Part shown: positions 42,507-52,051 of the stretch, piece after piece | Layout: every line of letters starts with the position of its first letter | Position numbering within the stretch: position 1 is the first letter of the stretch | Assembly: GCA_029433525.1 (NCBI GenBank) | Contig: JAQTIF010000001.1 | Span: 2,294,001-2,358,000, forward strand | Source of the DNA: Enterobacteriaceae bacterium ESL0689 | Lineage (GTDB): Bacteria > Pseudomonadota > Gammaproteobacteria > Enterobacterales > Enterobacteriaceae | Length of the DNA: 64,000 nt | Direction of reading: 5' to 3' | Made by a program: the position numbers and the translations under genes | The notes under the pieces: model-generated | The model's database searches: none | The model's input: the letters and a program-made list of their open reading frames with translations, nothing else | Told to the model about the DNA's origin: nothing

Positions 42507-45500
42507 ATGAATGTACAGGAAACCAAATTTTCATCTAAAGAATTTCTAAGGCGCCGTCGCCCTGAAAAATTTTCTGATTCAACAATCAGAGAGACTGGTA
42601 CTTTAGATAGAGTTGTACTGGAACACTTCCTCTCTACACTAAATACAAGAAATCAAGAATTACAATTCGAAGATTTTGCAAAAAAAATATGTGAAAAAAT
42701 AATTTGCCCTAATCTCCTTGAACAGACTGGTCCTGTAGCAGGGGGGGATGGTAAAACTGACACACAAACATTCCCTGTTTCGGAACAGAATAAGCTTCTT
42801 TGGTTCGAAGGTGTTAATGAAGCATCAAATAAAGAACGTTGGGCCTTTGCGGTAAGTACACGTAAAGACTGGAAGAAAAAATGTCATGAAGATGTACTTA
42901 AGATAAAAGAAACAGAGCGTGGGTATACTAAAGTATTTTGCGTAACGAATCAATCTGCAAAGTCCAATATTCGTTCAGAGGTTGAGGATACACTAAAAAC
43001 AAAAACTGGAATAGATGTCCGTATATTAGATATTAATTGGCTATTAGATCAAATTTACAAAAACCATTTTGAGCAATTGGTCATTGATTCATTGTCAGTT
43101 CCAACACAATATAAAAGAGAAGTTATTTTTGGAGAAAATGATTATAAGAAACATAAAAAATATGAAGAATTAACCGAGTATATTAGAGAGAAAATAAACC
43201 CTGCTGAAATTTCATATGAACAAGTGGATGTTTTTTTAGAAATTGCAGAGTTAAGCGCTGAACTTGAGAAACCACTAATTGAAACACAAGGTCTATTTGA
43301 AAGAGCTATAAAAATCTCAAAAAAATTCGGGACTAATCAACAATTGCTAGATGCGTATTATCAATACGCCTGGAAGTCCCATTTTTGGATGGAAGATTTT
43401 AATCTCTTCGAAGAAAATCTTCAATTAGCGTATGAAAGTATAGCATCATCAACTAATTCCTCAAAATGGGAAAAAGTTTTAAATTTAGTTACCGTTCATA
43501 AAAGTTATATTAGACTTAACAACGCAACATCTACAATCGACATTGAGAATATTGAACGTAACATGCTCGCCAAACTAGATGAGATAGCTGTCGATGATTC
43601 ACGTCCCAGTAATGCGCTAACAGCGAGAACTCACAAAGCCATTTATAAATTGACAACGTTTTCAGATGTAGAAGATGCTTCGGTTGTATTTGAAGAGTTA
43701 CATGAAATTTTTAAAAATAGTGGGAATTTAATAGGCTATCCCTTTGAGAAAAACTTCCAACTTTTGAACGAACTAGATGACATTTTTTTCGATGTAGATG
43801 CATATGAAAATTTATTAGACTATATGACTGAGCAATCTGCTGTTAGAGGTGGTGAAGTTAAAGGGGCATTATTAAATCTACGAAGAGGTATAAAGAGGCT
43901 TCAAAATGGTCACCCTTATCAGGCAATCAAGTATTTAGGAAAATCTTTTATTCCACTCTATAAAGAGGAATCACGAGATAAATTTATATTAGCATTAAAA
44001 GCTATTGCTTATGCTTACGAATCCATTGGATTGCTATGGAGTTCACGTTCATGCTTGCTTCTATCCGCTTCTTTGATTACAGATAACTTCTGGAAGTATG
44101 ATGAGATATCATTAAAGCAGGCTGAGATTTATTATAGTTTATGCCTAACAGAAATAAAACTAGGGAAATTAGCACATGCCCTTTTATGGTATGAACTGTT
44201 TTTAATAATTAACGAGAATATCAGTGATAGCTCGTTCGGCGATAAAGAAAATCAGCAAGTCGATTTTTACATAAGTCAACTCATTTTGAACACTGACCTA
44301 AAGGGAATAAATCGACAGAGTAATATCCCCGATGAACTCGATAGATTAGGCCTTTTTGTATCATCGGGATGTCTTAAATATGCTTTAGGTTATATTGAAG
44401 ATTTTGAACGTGAGTACGAAGTTACTGCCGATAAAGATCATAATGATTTCTTGCAAAAAATACGTGACTTTGATGCAGGATTTAATAGTAAGGGCATAAA
44501 AGATAACCATGACAAACGAGGAGTACATACATCTTTTATTTTTGGATGCACCATAGAAATTAACTTTCCGAATCGGTCACCATTTATAGAATTTTCAACT
44601 AATGTCTTATCACTTTTAGAGGGTGCTTTTGCAACCTGTACGATTGACAACATCCATCTTAAAGAAGCATTTTTAATTATTGAAGTAATAGCAGATGACG
44701 ATGATGACTTATCCTTATCACATGAAATAAATAGCAATAGTGGAAAACTAAATCTTACAATAAATTGCGCTGGTTTTGATGCAAGTGATTTTAGAATCGA
44801 GGCTCAACAAAAAATCACTAATGAATTCAAGAAATTAGTATTTGATCTTATCCCTGAATTATTTTTTATAAAAAATACGGAATACATTGAAAAAATGATC
44901 TTCGAAGATGCTGCATTCGACAGAGCAATTAGTTTTGGTGCCTGTATCAAATCTATTGAAAATGTTCTTGGAAATGATATTGATCAACAAATTAAGAAAA
45001 TTTATTCCACCAGTGCTGAAAAGAAAACTTATCCTCTTTTAAGAGATAAATCCTGGGATAGTGAATTTCCGAAAGTGTTGGAGATCGAGGATATAAAAGC
45101 TCCAACACCTGGTAAAGGAAGAATGCCTGAAGAGGAACTTAATTCCGAAAATATAACACATAAAGATTATTCCATACAAAGTCTAATCAAGCCTCGTCTA
45201 TGGGATAGAACACGCTGGCAAGGAGTAGGCTTCGCTCAATTTAAATCGTGTTATCCAGGGTTATATCTATTATTTAAACACCCCGATATAGGCAAGGACA
45301 TTTTCAAAGATCTTATATCATCAGTAGGCTTGGTAGATAGTAAAGCCAGATTACGGGTTTGTATTGTCAAGGGTATTTCAGTTAAAAACCCAACTCATTA
45401 TAGAGTACTAATATCTGAAAATATGATGACAACGCCGTTAACTAAAAGAATGACAATGATCAGTAGAATTAATACGATGACTCCTGATAGCGATGTCAAT

Positions 45501-45758
45501 TTAGAAAGGTTTCTTGCTGCATATCAGGCTTGTGGAAAATTCTATCTTGGATGTGATGCGATGTTAAAAAATATTGTTCCTGAGCATCCACAAAGAGATA
45601 GTTTAGGGATAGAAATGAGTACGTTAGATGTTAGATGGGCTTGGGAAATTGGGTTAAATGATGTTGATTGCATTGGGGTTAATTTAAAAGAAGATGACCC
45701 CTATATTCCTAGTGATGTAGCTGAGATCCCATTATTGCAATTGATAAACAGTAAATAA
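42507..45758 (+). CDS. Large orphan protein: nuclease-like N-terminus, helical repeats
   Basis: 1083 residues from ATG 42507, chosen because AGGAG lies 10 bp upstream and the 90 residues before it are integrase remnant. Residues about 55-185 look like a PD-(D/E)XK or Mrr-like nuclease domain: FEDFAKKICEKIICPNLLEQ, GGDGKTD (79-85), ERWAFAVSTRKDWKKK (110-125), KVFCVTNQ and RILDINWLLD. Residues about 220-680 are alpha-helical and TPR-like. An acidic linker leads to a C-terminal domain (about 990-1083, WAWEIGLNDVDCIGVNLKED). No membrane segment is seen. GC is far below the backbone. Proteins with this N-terminal module occur, from memory, in defence islands; an antiphage role is inference. Confidence 0.7.
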   Translation: MNVQETKFSSKEFLRRRRPEKFSDSTIRETGTLDRVVLEHFLSTLNTRNQELQFEDFAKKICEKIICPNLLEQTGPVAGGDGKTDTQTFPVSEQNKLLWFEGVNEASNKERWAFAVSTRKDWKKKCHEDVLKIKETERGYTKVFCVTNQSAKSNIRSEVEDTLKTKTGIDVRILDINWLLDQIYKNHFEQLVIDSLSVPTQYKREVIFGENDYKKHKKYEELTEYIREKINPAEISYEQVDVFLEIAELSAELEKPLIETQGLFERAIKISKKFGTNQQLLDAYYQYAWKSHFWMEDFNLFEENLQLAYESIASSTNSSKWEKVLNLVTVHKSYIRLNNATSTIDIENIERNMLAKLDEIAVDDSRPSNALTARTHKAIYKLTTFSDVEDASVVFEELHEIFKNSGNLIGYPFEKNFQLLNELDDIFFDVDAYENLLDYMTEQSAVRGGEVKGALLNLRRGIKRLQNGHPYQAIKYLGKSFIPLYKEESRDKFILALKAIAYAYESIGLLWSSRSCLLLSASLITDNFWKYDEISLKQAEIYYSLCLTEIKLGKLAHALLWYELFLIINENISDSSFGDKENQQVDFYISQLILNTDLKGINRQSNIPDELDRLGLFVSSGCLKYALGYIEDFEREYEVTADKDHNDFLQKIRDFDAGFNSKGIKDNHDKRGVHTSFIFGCTIEINFPNRSPFIEFSTNVLSLLEGAFATCTIDNIHLKEAFLIIEVIADDDDDLSLSHEINSNSGKLNLTINCAGFDASDFRIEAQQKITNEFKKLVFDLIPELFFIKNTEYIEKMIFEDAAFDRAISFGACIKSIENVLGNDIDQQIKKIYSTSAEKKTYPLLRDKSWDSEFPKVLEIEDIKAPTPGKGRMPEEELNSENITHKDYSIQSLIKPRLWDRTRWQGVGFAQFKSCYPGLYLLFKHPDIGKDIFKDLISSVGLVDSKARLRVCIVKGISVKNPTHYRVLISENMMTTPLTKRMTMISRINTMTPDSDVNLERFLAAYQACGKFYLGCDAMLKNIVPEHPQRDSLGIEMSTLDVRWAWEIGLNDVDCIGVNLKEDDPYIPSDVAEIPLLQLINSK

Positions 45759-45858
45759 AATGTTTGCCAAGAATACCGCCTCTTAAGGGGGCGGGTTCTA
45801 AACAAATCTTTAGCCTCTTCACTAATGCTATTAGTGTTATTGCTTTCACAATAAATTA

Positions 45859-46031
45859 GGCTTTGTTGAATAAATAGATATTATGCTGCGTGCCTACAAA
45901 AACATCGGTCTTCCTCAACGTAAAATCAGAAGGTTAAGGTCAGGGTCGGAAGCTTCTCGCAGTAGAGACCAGCATTTATGACCAAAACAGGTGTGATAAA
46001 ACAGCATGGTTCACTATTATTCAACAAAGCC
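45859..46031 (+). mobile_element. 173-bp MITE with IS903-like ends, copy 2
   Basis: GGCTTTGTTGAATAA ends and perfect 9-bp duplications AATAAATTA (45850-45858 and 46032-46040). Same orientation as copy 3 at 55445. The 100 bp before it, past the large orphan gene, hold a weak GC hairpin (CCGCC / GGCGG near 45777-45793); 46041-46334 has no supportable gene. Confidence 0.9.
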
Positions 46032-46334
46032 AATAAATTACTGACCTACTCCCCATTGCTTAACACGCATCGAAGTAAGTATGCATTCCGAACTTTCGCT
46101 CCTCGCTCACAGCTGACCTTTAGAGTCGCCACTTCCGTCAGTTCTGTGCCAGAAGCGGATAAAGCTGACATCACTATGTATCAATCAACGCGGAGCAAGC
46201 CAGTCAGTTAGCTAATGATGGGTGTGTTGTCACCTGCTACCATCGCCATCGGAGATTCTTGAGTGTACGCACTCTAAGTTACAGTTGCCTCAATTCGTTA
46301 ACTTCGTAAGGCCTCTATTTGCCCAACGCTCTCG

Positions 46335-46598
46335 TCATGAATACCTGCGTTTTAGTCGAGAGTTTAGCCTGTCTATCTCATCCATAACTTTGCTGTACTC
46401 TTTGGCTAATTTTGATGGCAATTCAATACGTCCATGCTGGTTCGCTAGGTCGCCAGTATTTAAGATTTCAAATCGTTTTCTGGCAAGGTACAACCACCTG
46501 ATCACGTCGGGATCATCAACCAGAGCTTGACGGATATTATCGACCTGCTTACCTGTGTACATTCGTGTGTTATCAGGGAGAAACAGAATGCTGTCCAT
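46335..46598 (-). CDS. Hypothetical protein, 87 residues
   Basis: Starts MDSILFLPDNTRMYTG and ends RLNSRLKRRYS; charged, probably alpha-helical, no signal peptide or membrane segment. An AGG lies close upstream of the ATG, which is a weak ribosome-binding site. It sits between the MITE and an IS5-family element inside the decayed island. I do not recognise it; it may be a small island gene or the remainder of a larger one. Confidence 0.45.
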   Translation of the reverse strand: MDSILFLPDNTRMYTGKQVDNIRQALVDDPDVIRWLYLARKRFEILNTGDLANQHGRIELPSKLAKEYSKVMDEIDRLNSRLKRRYS

Positions 46599-46621
46599 CC
46601 TATAAGGGTATGGGGTGATAT

Positions 46622-47608
46622 CTAGGCTGTGTCCCTTAACCTAACAAGCGCCTTAAAAACAACCTGATTGCCCCCAGTTTTAGGGTGTGTCCCGTAACTA
46701 TTTTTTGTACAATCTGGTATCTGTCTCACTACAGGAAGTCCTTTAGATATGGCTCGCTACGATTTCCCGGATGAGGCGTGGGCACTGATTTCTCCCATGC
46801 TACCACCTGAAAAAGCCTCTTCCAGAGGGGGACGCCCTTATTTTTCTCACAGACACGTCATGAATGGCATATTCTGGATCCTTTGTTCCGGTGCCCCATG
46901 GCGGGATTTACCTGAACGTTACGGCTGCTGGAAAACGATATATAACCGTTTTAACCGGTGGTCAAAAAGTGGCGTAATGAACAGTATTTTCAATAAATTA
47001 CTTCAGATACTTGATGAAAAATCGTTGATTGACTGGGATGTCATCGCACTTGACGGAAGTAACATCAGGGGCCCTGAAAGCGGCTGCGGGTGCAAAAAAA
47101 AATATCCCGATGACTCAGATGACCATGGGCTGGGTCGCTCACGCGGCGGCTTTGGCACCAAAATCCATCTGGCAACAGATGGTACAGGATTACCCTTAAG
47201 TTTCTGCCTGAGCGGTGGGCAGGCTCACGAAAGTCAGTACGCAAAACCCTTACTCAGACAAATCGGTGTTATTCGAAAAAGTGGTTGTCTGAAGTCGCGC
47301 CCCAAAGCTGTGCTGGCGGATAAAGGATACTCAGGCGGTAATCTTCGTATTTATTTAAAAACGAAGGGAATAAAGGCAGTTATTCCTTTCAAATCAAACG
47401 AAAAAGCAAGTCGTGATGGTCGTCGAACACTGGATCGTCAGTTATATAAAAAGCGCAATGTGGTGGAACGCTGCTTTGCAATACTGAAAGAAAACCGTCG
47501 AATAGCCACGCGCTCAGAAAAAACAGCCAGAAACTATCTGAGCATGCTAAAACTGGGGGCAATCAGGTTGTTTTTAAGGCGCTTGTTAGGTTAAGGGACA
47601 CAGCCTAG
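46622..47608 (+). mobile_element. IS5-family element plus an inverted end fragment
   Basis: The full element spans about 46683-47605, with ends GGGTGTGTCCCGTAAC and, inverted, GGCTGTGTCCCTTAAC. Directly left of it, 46624-46680 is an inverted copy of the right end (GGCTGTGTCCCTTAACCTAA to the CCCCCAGTTTT part), a leftover of a second copy. The pair is bounded by CTAG at 46622-46625 and 47605-47608. It interrupts the integrase. Confidence 0.8.
46749..47594 (+). CDS. IS5-family transposase
   Basis: 281 residues in one frame. It begins ARYDFPDEAWALISPMLPPE, the usual IS5-family opening, followed by DDE-type motifs: ALDGSNIRG, VLADKGYSGG and the C-terminal RNVVERCFAILKENRRIATR. An upstream AGGAAG lies about 10 bp before the ATG. 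The gene looks intact. Confidence 0.9.
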   Translation: MARYDFPDEAWALISPMLPPEKASSRGGRPYFSHRHVMNGIFWILCSGAPWRDLPERYGCWKTIYNRFNRWSKSGVMNSIFNKLLQILDEKSLIDWDVIALDGSNIRGPESGCGCKKKYPDDSDDHGLGRSRGGFGTKIHLATDGTGLPLSFCLSGGQAHESQYAKPLLRQIGVIRKSGCLKSRPKAVLADKGYSGGNLRIYLKTKGIKAVIPFKSNEKASRDGRRTLDRQLYKKRNVVERCFAILKENRRIATRSEKTARNYLSMLKLGAIRLFLRRLLG

Positions 47609-48053
47609 CAATGGGCATAGAGCCAATATGTGGGAAAACATATTTACTCATTGAACGCCAGATATCGTTTAATGTATGAGTTGCCAGCCCCGCTGATTCT
47701 TTGGTTTTAAACCAGTCTCCTGCAACTTTTTCAAAGGTGCTCTCAGTGGCACTTTTTTGCCGCAACTGTTCGGTTTTTTTATGCTCCTGCGGATCAATAT
47801 CTTTGCTCAATAGAAGACGGGCATCTTCACGAAGTTGACGAGCCTCAGAGAGAGATACAGCAGGGTAAGCACCAAAGCTAATCATGGCGCGTTTGCGAGT
47901 GAAAGGTTTGTAATAGCGGAATCGCCAGAGTTTTGAGCCTCCGGGCTTAACCAGTAGCTCTAAGCCATCCCCATCGTACAGGATAGTGGCACATTCGGTC
48001 ACTTTGGCATTTTTAATTTCGGTGTTGTTAAAGGACTTGGTCTGACGCGCCAT
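47609..48053 (-). pseudogene. P4-type integrase, N-terminal part
   Basis: From ATG 48053 the frame reads ARQTKSFNNTEIKNAKVTEC, LYDGDGLELLVKPGGSKLWR and FGAYPAVSLSEARQLREDAR, the DUF4102 arm-binding domain of P4-like integrases, then the start of the core-binding domain to IGSMPIA, where the IS5-family element cuts it. No catalytic domain follows on the other side. It starts about 190 bp from the 3' end of tRNA-Pro, the usual position for such integrases. Confidence 0.88.
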
Positions 48054-48156
48054 CTCATTCTCCAGCCACTGGTCAGGCATATGGCTCAGACGACATGATG
48101 GATTGTATGCCTGAAAATGTTGGATTTCACGGTATCAGCGTGGACTTTACTGAAAA

Positions 48157-48191
48157 ACAAAAAAAACAGCAGGTTTGTACAACCTGCTGTT
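48157..48191 (-). terminator. Terminator downstream of tRNA-Pro
   Basis: AACAGCAGGTT / AACCTGCTGTT is an 11-bp perfect stem with a 5-nt loop (48165-48191), followed on the minus strand by eight Ts. Confidence 0.9.
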
Positions 48192-48243
48192 CATTCTGTT
48201 GTTTATCGTCTTGTCTTCAGTAGACAAAACGTTGGGGATAATT

Positions 48244-48320
48244 TGGTCGGCACGAGAGGATTTGAACCTCCGACCCCCGACACCCCATGACGGTGCGCTA
48301 CCAGGCTGCGCTACGTGCCG
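48244..48320 (-). tRNA. proL: tRNA-Pro (anticodon GGG)
   Basis: 77 nt on the minus strand with a CGGCACG / CGTGCCG acceptor stem, anticodon GGG in CATGGGGTG, a T arm containing GGTTCAAATCC and encoded CCA at 48244-48246. It sits directly downstream of yejM as E. coli proL does. It is the likely integration target of the neighbouring island, though I found no second copy of its 3' end in the window. Confidence 0.95.
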
Positions 48321-48334
48321 ATAAGTGGTGCATA

Positions 48335-48362
48335 GTATTACCTGTTAATTACCTGAATGCAA
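48335..48362 (-). promoter_or_regulatory. Promoter of tRNA-Pro
   Basis: The minus strand has TTGCAT (48357-48362) and TAATAC (48335-48340) separated by 16 bp, about 15 bp upstream of the tRNA, between it and the yejM stop. Confidence 0.6.
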
Positions 48363-48397
48363 GCCGGAAAAGTTCCGATTGATTTATAAGTAATCAA

Positions 48398-50161
48398 TCA
48401 GTTAGCGATAAAACGTTTTTCGTCCGTCAGGATCTGTAACAGCAGACTGAAGGGCGGTTTATGATTAATCATTTTTTCACCTTCCAGGTTCCAGGTGGTG
48501 TAAGTGCCGTTACGATTTAACACAATCGTGTCATCCCGTAATGTGATAGCCAGTGTATTGCTGTTAGCCGACGTGACCCAGCTGTAGCGACGCGCGGGAC
48601 TAAACAGATCTTCCCCCTGCGAATACTCATTCGCCGGAGTAGAGACATGGAGCAGGCGTTGCATCAGAGTGGTCATAACATCTTTGCTATTACTGAGTGT
48701 CGCAATACGCTGTGCCGGAATCCCTGGCCAGTGTATTACCAGCGGCACCTGTAGCTGTTGCCGTGACCAGCCAAACTGGTTATCGGGTGAATTTAACGGC
48801 ATACCGTAGCCTGCCGTGATGATAACAACGGTATTATCCAGTTTGCCTGCCATCGTCAGCGTTGTCAGTATCCGTTCAATCTGTGTATCGATATCACCCA
48901 TTGCACGAAGATAACGTGGTAGCTGATTTTTCTGTATGCCGTTGTCAGGAAACGCAGGCGTGGTCAATGAAAGCCATGAGAACCAGCATTTGTCATCCTG
49001 AGTATAACGGTTCAGCCAGTTGATCCACTGGTTTGCTGTTTGTTCATTGGTTTGTGTTTTAATGCCCGGCAGGGAAAAATCAGACAGTAAAGCCTGACGA
49101 TAAAGCGGTTTGCTGAAGCCATCAGACGAGAATAACCCCAGCTGATAACGCTGCTGATTGAGGGCGGTCATCAGCGCCGCTGGCATACGGGCGGATAAGA
49201 TACTATCCATATAGCCGGGAGAAATGCCGTAGAACAGGCCGAAAATACCATTCTCCGTGGTATTACCAGCACTTATGTGCTGAGTAAAATTGACATTTTG
49301 TTGCGCGAAGGCCGCCAGTACCGGCATATTCTGCATAAAATGGGAGTAGTTCAGTTTATCGACGGTAATGAGCAGCACATTATAGCCCGCTCCCGCATCA
49401 CGATAATGCAGCATACTCAGCGGATATTCCACCGCCACCGCTTCCGGCGCCCCCTGTTCCATCAGACGACGTTGATAATCCCTGGCGTCAAGTAAGCCAT
49501 GTTTTTCGAGGAAACGGCGGGCCGTCATGGGATAAGAAAGCGGCAGATTTGCCCGTTGCATGGTTATCGGGCGATAGAAATTAGCATCCGCCCAGATATA
49601 CGCCAGATGACTACTAATAAAAGCGATAAAGAATAACCCGGCGACCGGCCTGGCATAGCGACGGCGGCGGGTCAGGCTGCGCAGTTTTTTCCAGCTCCAG
49701 GAAGCAAAAAACAGCTCCAGCAAAAAGAGCGCAGGTACGCAGATAAACATCAATTGCCATTCCCGCGCCATCTCATTGCGGTCAGGATTAATCACCAGTT
49801 GCCAGATAACCGGATTAAGATGCAAACGAAAACGGGTAAAGACTTCGCTGTCAATCAGCAATAATGTCATTCCGGCGGTGGCGAGCATCACCGACAGGAA
49901 ACGCATAAGGCGTTGCGATACAACCACGAAGGTCAGCGGAAAAAGGATCAGGACATAACAGACAAAGACCAGAAAACTGAAGTGCCCCACCAGGCTGACA
50001 TAGGAAAAAATACGGCCACCCAGCGTTGCCGGCCAGTCGGTGACCAAAAGATAACGGCTCCCCAGGGCAATGGACAAAAATATATTGAACAGCGCAAACC
50101 AATGCCCCCAGCTAATCATCTGGGAGATTTTTTCCCGGTAAGGTTGATGAAGAGTCACCAT
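48398..50161 (-). CDS. yejM: LapC/YejM (PbgA) envelope regulator
   Basis: 587 residues (E. coli 586) and colinear. Five N-terminal membrane helices (about 20-190) anchor a periplasmic arylsulfatase/phosphoethanolamine-transferase-like domain (about 245-587) that has lost enzyme activity in E. coli. LapC senses lipopolysaccharide and controls LpxC turnover through LapB and FtsH. The basic linker near LRSLTRRRRYARP, which in E. coli binds lipid, is kept. The end, SLLLQILTDEKRFIAN, is as in E. coli. Confidence 0.95.
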   Translation of the reverse strand: MVTLHQPYREKISQMISWGHWFALFNIFLSIALGSRYLLVTDWPATLGGRIFSYVSLVGHFSFLVFVCYVLILFPLTFVVVSQRLMRFLSVMLATAGMTLLLIDSEVFTRFRLHLNPVIWQLVINPDRNEMAREWQLMFICVPALFLLELFFASWSWKKLRSLTRRRRYARPVAGLFFIAFISSHLAYIWADANFYRPITMQRANLPLSYPMTARRFLEKHGLLDARDYQRRLMEQGAPEAVAVEYPLSMLHYRDAGAGYNVLLITVDKLNYSHFMQNMPVLAAFAQQNVNFTQHISAGNTTENGIFGLFYGISPGYMDSILSARMPAALMTALNQQRYQLGLFSSDGFSKPLYRQALLSDFSLPGIKTQTNEQTANQWINWLNRYTQDDKCWFSWLSLTTPAFPDNGIQKNQLPRYLRAMGDIDTQIERILTTLTMAGKLDNTVVIITAGYGMPLNSPDNQFGWSRQQLQVPLVIHWPGIPAQRIATLSNSKDVMTTLMQRLLHVSTPANEYSQGEDLFSPARRYSWVTSANSNTLAITLRDDTIVLNRNGTYTTWNLEGEKMINHKPPFSLLLQILTDEKRFIAN

Positions 50162-50180
50162 ATTCAGTTACTGATTATCC

Positions 50181-50414
50181 TTAGTGTGGTGGCTTGTGAC
50201 TGTTATGAATCGAAGCCTGTAGTGTCCGGGCAAAAACTTCGGCCATCTCCTCACGATCTCCGGGGGCAAAATGCCTGATGAGAATATTGGTCACCATATT
50301 GCCTAATACGATCAATGACAGATCAATCGCTGCCTGGTGTGCTTCCAGTACCTGGCAGATTTCACTGAGCATTTGTTCAACATCTTTATCACTATAGCGG
50401 GATAATTGCGGCAT
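50181..50414 (-). CDS. yejL: UPF0352 protein YejL
   Basis: 77 residues from ATG 50414 ([16 protein letters not shown]), matching E. coli YejL (75); the frame extends upstream to 50534 without family support. It is a small helical dimer-forming protein of unknown function with the conserved [12 protein letters not shown]. It precedes yejM by 19 bp and is divergent from yejK, as in E. coli. Confidence 0.92.
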   Translation of the reverse strand: MPQLSRYSDKDVEQMLSEICQVLEAHQAAIDLSLIVLGNMVTNILIRHFAPGDREEMAEVFARTLQASIHNSHKPPH

Positions 50415-50532
50415 AGAGTCAAAATTTAATTGTTCATCAAGGGGCGACATATTACCGTAGCAGGGTTTTTTTTTCTGCATTTTTTCGCCATCCCGGTGAT
50501 GATGGCATTTCGGCCTGGAAGGAGAGTGTAAC

Positions 50533-51540
50533 ATGAGTCTGGATATCGACCAGATTGCCCTGCATCAGTTAATTAAACGCGATGAACAAAACCTTGATCT
50601 GATCCTGCGTGATACCTTACTGGAGCCAAATGCGACAGTAACGGAGATGATCACTGAGCTGCATCGTGTCTATAGTGCCAAAAACAAAGCTTACGGTCTA
50701 TTTAATGACGAGAGCGAGCTGGCCCAGGCATTACGTCAGCAGCGCCGTGGCGAAGAAGATTTTCTGCCGTTCAGCCGTGCTGCCACCGGGCGTTTGCGTG
50801 ATGAACTGGCGAAGTATCCTTTTGCCGAAGGCGGGATTGTGTTGTTCTGTCAGTATCGTTATCTGGCGGTGGAGTACCTGCTTGTGGCGGTACTGAACAA
50901 CTTAAGCAGCCTGCTGGTCAATGAAGAACTGGATGTCAGAGCGACGCACTATCTCGATATCAATCATGCCGATATCGTCGCTCGTATCGATTTAACCGAA
51001 TGGGAAACCGATCCGCAGTCACGTCGCTATCTGACCTTTCTGAAAGGACGGGTTGGCAGAAAAGTTTCTGATTTTTTTATGGATTTTCTCGGTGCTCAGG
51101 AAGGGTTAAACGCCAAAGCGCAAAACCGGAGTTTATTGCAGGCGGTGGATGATTTTGCCGCTGAGGCCCAGCTTGATAAAGCGGAGCGACAAGAGGTTCG
51201 CCAGCAGGTCTACAGCTACTGCAATGAGCAGTACCAGGCGGGTGAAGAGATTGCACTGACCTCGCTTTCTCAGGAGCTCGCCGGGGTCAGCGAGAAGAGC
51301 TTCCAGACCTTTACTGCCGAACAAGGCTATGATCTGGAGCAACACTTCCCGGCAGATCGCAGCACATTACGTCAACTCACCAAATTTACCGGCAGTGGTG
51401 GCGGACTCACGATTAACTTTGATGCCCTGCTACTGGGAGAGCGGATATTCTGGGACCCGGCGACAGATACCCTGACGATCAAAGGAACGCCCCCTAATCT
51501 ACGCGATCAACTGCAACGGCGCACTTCTGGCGCGCAATAG
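50533..51540 (+). CDS. yejK: Nucleoid-associated protein YejK
   Basis: 335 residues (E. coli 335). YejK (NdpA) is found with the nucleoid and interacts with topoisomerases in E. coli. Conserved landmarks are [31 protein letters not shown] and [25 protein letters not shown] lies about 10 bp before the ATG. It converges on rplY across a strong hairpin. Confidence 0.95.
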   Translation: MSLDIDQIALHQLIKRDEQNLDLILRDTLLEPNATVTEMITELHRVYSAKNKAYGLFNDESELAQALRQQRRGEEDFLPFSRAATGRLRDELAKYPFAEGGIVLFCQYRYLAVEYLLVAVLNNLSSLLVNEELDVRATHYLDINHADIVARIDLTEWETDPQSRRYLTFLKGRVGRKVSDFFMDFLGAQEGLNAKAQNRSLLQAVDDFAAEAQLDKAERQEVRQQVYSYCNEQYQAGEEIALTSLSQELAGVSEKSFQTFTAEQGYDLEQHFPADRSTLRQLTKFTGSGGGLTINFDALLLGERIFWDPATDTLTIKGTPPNLRDQLQRRTSGAQ

Positions 51541-51572
51541 CGTGGGAGACAGCCCGCGATAAAGCAAACTAA

Positions 51573-51602
51573 AACGCCCCGCCTGATTCAGGCCGGGGCG
51601 TT
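51573..51602. terminator. Terminator between yejK and rplY
   Basis: AACGCCCCG / CGGGGCGTT stem (51573-51581 and 51594-51602) extended by further pairs around a TGATTCA loop; GC-rich with A-rich and T-rich borders, between convergent genes. Confidence 0.8.
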
Positions 51603-51626
51603 GACTCTTCAGCGTATCATTCGCTC

Positions 51627-51914
51627 TTAAGCGCGAAGGAAATCGATATGTTCCAGTTTAGGTTTAAACGGATGGCGCTGAATAGCCTGAACTTTGACTT
51701 TTTCTTCTTTTTTACCATCGATAACGATAGTCAGCACATCAGTATAGAACTCTTCTTTAGCCTGCAGGTTCCATAGTTTGTCCTGATCCAGTTCGATGGC
51801 TACTGGCTCTGCTTTTCCGCCATAGATAATAGCCGGAAGTTTGTTAGCAGCACGCAGGCGGCGGCTCGCACCCTTACCCTGCTCTTTACGTACTTGTGCG
51901 TCGATTGTAATCAT
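51627..51914 (-). CDS. rplY: 50S ribosomal protein L25
   Basis: 95 residues from ATG 51914 ([20 protein letters not shown]), one longer than E. coli L25; the upstream open frame is not part of the protein. It binds 5S rRNA in the central protuberance. It contains LPAIIYGGK and ends [25 protein letters not shown] lies just upstream of the start. Confidence 0.97.
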   Translation of the reverse strand: MITIDAQVRKEQGKGASRRLRAANKLPAIIYGGKAEPVAIELDQDKLWNLQAKEEFYTDVLTIVIDGKKEEKVKVQAIQRHPFKPKLEHIDFLRA

Positions 51915-52051
51915 AATCTCTCTTCTTTGGTTTGATTCCTGCCACAGGCGACCCAGTAGCAGGCAGATGATCCACTTTGCGAATGCAAAAGCGGGCGGCA
52001 TTATAGCCTTCAGCCAGCATAACGGCAACGAAAACCTGTGCCGGTTAGCTA

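Noticed and set aside
45978..46211. Open frame beginning MTKTGVIKQHG
   Set aside because: Its start lies inside the MITE, and the same start recurs at the other copies. It is a by-product of the insertion.
35689..48320. Direct-repeat att sites from the 3' ends of tRNA-Ser or tRNA-Pro
   Set aside because: I did not find a second copy of either tRNA 3' end in the window. The island borders may be lost or lie outside.
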